The notes beneath the pieces are model-generated. The model was not told the DNA's origin, ran no database searches, and saw nothing but the letters and a program-made list of their open reading frames with translations. Positions 6,860-7,666 of a stretch of DNA of 7,666 bases are shown here, piece by piece. Both the position numbers and the translations under genes were made by a program. The stretch comes from Clostridia bacterium (GTDB taxonomy: Bacteria; Bacillota; Clostridia; Oscillospirales; CAG-272): NCBI GenBank assembly GCA_017960705.1, contig JAGCYR010000174.1, positions 1-7,666 of the forward strand. Reading direction: 5' to 3'. Each line of letters begins with the position of its first letter. The stretch's first letter is position 1.

Positions 6860-7666
6860 TCAGACGGACAGAGGATTGATATCGACCGAGAGGATCACCT
6901 TGCGCTCGTCGGCGAAGCTGATCATCAGTTCGCGGAGCAAACCGCGCAGGCGCGGGCTGTTCCGGCACTTCAGGATCATACGGAGGCGGTAGCGGTCGTT
7001 GACCTTGTAGATCTGCGCTTCAAAGGGTCCGAAGACCGTCAGGGGCAGATCGTGGTAGTTCCCCTCGGCAAGCGAGAGAAGCCGGTCGCGGAGGTCGTTT
7101 GCCGCTTTGAAGAGCGCCTGTTCGTCCTCCGAGGAGAGCAGAAGCACCGCAAGGTCGCAGAAGGGCGGGAAGACCGTCTCTTTGCGAAGGGCGCTTTCGG
7201 CTTGGTAGAACGCGGGATAGTCCTGACGGCAGGCGAGCGAGAGGATCTCGTTGCCGGGCGAGAAGGTCTGGATCAGCGCCCGTCCCGGTCGCTCGGCTCT
7301 ACCGGCGCGCCCGATCACCTGCGTGAGCAGGCAGAAGGTGCGTTCGGAGGCGCGGAAATCGTTGACGTAGAGCGAACTGTCCGCCGACAAAACGCCGACA
7401 AGCGTGACCCGCGGGAAATCGTGCCCCTTGGCGACCATCTGCGTTCCGAGCAGAACGTCGGCGTCGCCGCGGCGGAAGGATTCGAGCATCCGGTCGTACG
7501 CCTGTTTTCCCGTCGTGGTGTCGGCGTCCATCCGCATCACGCGCAGTCCCGAAAGAGACGCCGTGAGCTCCGCCTCCGCCTTCTGGGTTCCGAAACCGAG
7601 ATAGGAGAGGGCGTCGGCTTCACACGAGGGACAGACGCGGGGCGGGCGGGCGCGGTAGCCGCAGGA
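6860..7666 (-). CDS. priA: Primosomal protein N' (PriA helicase), C-terminal part
   Basis: PriA is the 3'-to-5' DNA helicase that recognises stalled or collapsed replication forks and loads the replicative helicase for restart. Only the last 268 residues are visible; the full protein is usually over 700. The frame is open to the window edge. The GTG at 7540 is internal, not a start: the reading upstream matches PriA's zinc-binding region, with Cys2, Cys12 and Cys15 visible (SCGY and CPSC). The RVMRMDADTT segment at about 42-51 is typical of the start of the second helicase lobe. Helicase motif V region GTQMVAKGHDFPRV is at about 74-87 and motif VI QVIGRAGRAERPG at about 116-128. The C-terminal domain ends with the family's typical SVDINPLSV. 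The stop is the TGA at 6862-6860. In Firmicutes priA commonly leads this def-fmt-rsmB cluster; the promoter is outside the window. Confidence 0.97.
   Translation of the reverse strand, partial: SCGYRARPPRVCPSCEADALSYLGFGTQKAEAELTASLSGLRVMRMDADTTTGKQAYDRMLESFRRGDADVLLGTQMVAKGHDFPRVTLVGVLSADSSLYVNDFRASERTFCLLTQVIGRAGRAERPGRALIQTFSPGNEILSLACRQDYPAFYQAESALRKETVFPPFCDLAVLLLSSEDEQALFKAANDLRDRLLSLAEGNYHDLPLTVFGPFEAQIYKVNDRYRLRMILKCRNSPRLRGLLRELMISFADERKVILSVDINPLSV

Noticed and set aside
7535..7540. A GTG/ATG start for a short 226-residue PriA-like protein
   Set aside because: The frame stays open to the window edge, and the upstream residues match the PriA zinc-binding region, so these codons are internal.

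Overview
The window looks like a chromosomal segment of a GC-rich (roughly 60% by eye) member of the Clostridia or a related Firmicutes lineage. The evidence is the gene order priA-def-fmt-rsmB-rlmN-rsgA, a classic Firmicutes housekeeping cluster, together with strong GGAGG-type Shine-Dalgarno sites in front of nearly every gene. Species cannot be named from the sequence; an uncultured or gut-associated clostridium would fit.

Layout. Positions 1-747 (+) hold the 3' end of a surface or secreted protein, with the tail of a fibronectin-III-like module followed by a terminal LamG (concanavalin A-like) domain. It converges on a seven-gene run on the - strand. Between the two lies one U-rich hairpin (about 761-806) that reads as a terminator from both sides. 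The - strand run, in transcription order from the right edge, is: priA (5' end outside the window), def, fmt, rsmB, rlmN, rsgA, and a CapA-family metallophosphoesterase-like gene. Gaps are 19, 16, -1, 12, -4 and 18 nt, so all seven are probably one transcript ending in the shared hairpin. No gap exceeds about 60 nt, and no RNA gene, CRISPR array, mobile element or attachment site was seen.

How the genes work together. Most of the run serves translation. Fmt formylates initiator Met-tRNA and Def removes the formyl group from the new protein. RsmB methylates 16S rRNA, RlmN methylates 23S rRNA and tRNA, and RsgA is a GTPase checkpoint in 30S assembly. PriA restarts stalled replication forks and usually sits beside def/fmt in this phylum. 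The CapA-like gene is the outlier: it has no visible export signal and an altered metal-site motif, and it occupies the place where rpe commonly follows rsgA.

Nothing here amounts to a clearly new system. The points most worth a second look are the absence of the Stp/PrkC phosphatase-kinase pair usually found between rlmN and rsgA, and the atypical CapA-like protein at the operon's end.
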